The notes beneath the pieces are model-generated. The model did not search any database, was not told the origin of the DNA, and worked only from the letters and a program-made list of their open reading frames with translations. 7,802 nt of DNA, taken from assembly GCA_028869395.1 (NCBI GenBank), contig JAGWSE010000175.1, positions 1 through 7,802 on the forward strand, written 5' to 3'. This DNA is from Alphaproteobacteria bacterium. Lineage in GTDB: Bacteria; Pseudomonadota; Alphaproteobacteria; Caulobacterales; Caulobacteraceae. The translations under genes were made by a program, and so were the position numbers. Below are positions 6,907 to 7,802 of this stretch, one piece after another. Numbering within the stretch: the stretch's first letter is position 1; the number at the start of each line of letters is the position of its first letter.

Positions 6907-7410
6907 ATGGCTGACAACCTGATCCTCGTCGGCCGCGTGGCCGGCGCCTTCGGCGTGAAGGGTGAGGTGCGGATCACCACCTACACGGCCGACCCGATGG
7001 CGCTGGTCGGCTACCGCGATCTGAAGCGGGAGACCGGCGCGGCGGCCCTGACGCTCGCCGGCGGCCGGCCCACCAAGGGCGGGATCATCGTTCGCGCCAG
7101 GGAGGTCGAGACCCGCGAGCAGGCCGAGGCTCTGCGCGGCCTTCGCCTCTACATTCCCCGCGACGTCCTTCCCGAGCCGGAGGCGGACGAGTTCTACGTC
7201 ACCGACTTGGTCGGGCTTGCGGTCGAGACGCCCGACGGCGAGCCACTCGGGCGCATCAAGACCGTGCAGGACTTCGGCGCGGGCGACCTCCTGGAAGTGC
7301 AGCCCGAAACGGGCGCCAGCTGGTGGCTTCCCTTCACCCGCGAAGCCGTGCCCGAGGTGAAGATCGCCGAGGGCAAGGTGACCGGCGTCAGGCCGGAAGA
7401 GTCGGAGTAG
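6907..7410 (+). CDS. rimM: Ribosome maturation factor RimM
   Basis: RimM binds ribosomal protein S19 and helps mature the 3' (head) domain of the 30S subunit. The 167-residue product has the N-terminal RimM barrel, starting LILVGRVAGAFGVKGEVRI (5-23) and ending around REQAEALRGLRLYIPRDVLP (70-89). The C-terminal PRC barrel follows: DEFYVTDLVGLAV (94-106), GRIKTVQDFGAGDLLEV (115-131) and WWLPFTREAVPEVKI (139-153). The chosen ATG at 6907 places MADNLILVGRV as the family expects, with GGGG (6897-6900) six nucleotides upstream. A TTG at 6895 would only add four residues inside the ribosome-binding region. It follows rpsP after 56 nt, most of it a long hairpin. The trmD and rplS genes that usually follow are not adjacent. 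Confidence 0.95.
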   Translation: MADNLILVGRVAGAFGVKGEVRITTYTADPMALVGYRDLKRETGAAALTLAGGRPTKGGIIVRAREVETREQAEALRGLRLYIPRDVLPEPEADEFYVTDLVGLAVETPDGEPLGRIKTVQDFGAGDLLEVQPETGASWWLPFTREAVPEVKIAEGKVTGVRPEESE

Positions 7411-7413
7411 CCG

Positions 7414-7447
7414 CGGCTCTTCCGGGCCAAGGCCCGGGGGCGAGCCG
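7414..7447. terminator. Long dyad between the convergent rimM and thioesterase genes
   Basis: CGGCTC (7414-7419) pairs with GAGCCG (7442-7447). Inside it CCGGGCC (7422-7428) pairs with GGCCCGG (7431-7437) around AA, leaving a small asymmetric internal loop. Together they form a 13-bp hairpin that fills the 40-nt gap between two facing stop codons, the expected place for a bidirectional terminator. T tracts are lacking on both sides, so release may depend on Rho or on structure alone. Confidence 0.5.
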
Positions 7448-7450
7448 AAC

Positions 7451-7802
7451 TTAGGCCTTCGGCTTGCGCATCCGCATCAGGCCTTCCTGTGCGACACTGG
7501 CCACCAGGACCCCGTCCTCGGAGTAGATCGAGCCGCGGATGAAGCCGCGTCCGCCGGAGGCCGAGGGGCTGTCTTGGACGTACAGGTGCCAGGTCTCGAA
7601 ATTGGTCGGGCGGTGGAACCACATGGCGTGGTCGAGGCTGGCCGACTGGAAGCCCGGGGTCTGCCAGTGCACCCGGTGCGGCCGCATGGCGGTCGACAGC
7701 AGGTTCATGTCCGAGGCGTAGGCCATCACCACCTGGTGCATGCGCGGATCGTCGCCGATCGGGTCGCGGCAGCGCATCCAGCTCATGCTCTCCGGGTCCG
7801 AA
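7451..7802 (-). CDS. tesB: Acyl-CoA thioesterase II, C-terminal part (5' end outside window)
   Basis: The minus-strand frame is open from the right edge to a TAA at 7453-7451, giving 116 complete residues. It shows the C-terminal hot-dog domain of the TesB family: MHQVVMAYASDMNLL, ASLDHAMWFHRP, DSPSASGGRGF and VLVASVAQEGLMR in order. The Asp of SLDH and the Gln of SVAQEG correspond to the catalytic Asp204 and Gln278 of E. coli TesB. The Ser/Thr partner would lie in the SPSAS segment. The enzyme hydrolyses acyl-CoA esters to free fatty acid and CoA. An ATG at 7786 is internal, because SDPES continues upstream in frame and the N-terminal hot-dog half must lie beyond the edge. It is convergent with rimM, 40 nt between stops, and unrelated to the ribosomal operon. 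The family call is firm; the exact acyl specificity is unknown. Confidence 0.9.
   Translation of the reverse strand, partial: SDPESMSWMRCRDPIGDDPRMHQVVMAYASDMNLLSTAMRPHRVHWQTPGFQSASLDHAMWFHRPTNFETWHLYVQDSPSASGGRGFIRGSIYSEDGVLVASVAQEGLMRMRKPKA

Overview
The window is a high-GC stretch of ordinary chromosome. It most resembles an alphaproteobacterium of the order Caulobacterales (Caulobacter/Phenylobacterium type). The reasons are the strong G/C third-position bias, an HPr of the alphaproteobacterial kind at the end of its gene cluster, the Gly-rich Ffh tail ending GFNPFKK, the Ala/Glu/Pro-rich C-terminal extension on ribosomal protein S16, and TTGACC/CATAAG-type promoters. The taxonomic call is inference from protein features, not from a search.

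Layout, left to right. Bases 1-135 (+) hold the last 44 codons of an HPr phosphocarrier (PTS) gene. Converging on it is a minus-strand set transcribed right to left: bioB (biotin synthase, 1906-2907), then an ABC ATPase (929-1852), then an ABC-2 membrane subunit (167-928). The two ABC genes abut exactly (TGA directly followed by ATG) and form one exporter. bioB lies 53 nt upstream and probably shares the transcript. Divergent from bioB is a CYTH-CHAD fusion gene (about 3043-4515, +), a predicted triphosphate hydrolase/polyphosphate-binding protein.

A 224-nt intergenic region (4516-4739) carries a sigma70-type promoter and a clear stem-loop ahead of ffh. Next comes a plus-strand translation/secretion operon: ffh (SRP GTPase, 4740-6251), rpsP (ribosomal protein S16, 6293-6850) and rimM (30S maturation factor, 6907-7410). 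An exceptionally long 16-bp stem-loop separates rpsP from rimM. The usual next genes, trmD and rplS, do not follow directly. Instead a minus-strand acyl-CoA thioesterase II gene (tesB-like, 7451 to beyond 7802) converges on rimM, with a dyad between the two stops.

I see no mobile element, CRISPR array, tRNA/rRNA gene, phage gene or defence cassette, and no credible unknown multi-gene system. The points most worth a second look are small-scale: the rpsP-rimM stem-loop next to the rimM ribosome binding site, an in-frame duplication of the Ffh tail codons just past the ffh stop, the repetitive acidic S16 tail, the structured ffh leader, a dyad centred on the putative bioB -10 box, and the break in the rpsP-rimM-trmD-rplS order.
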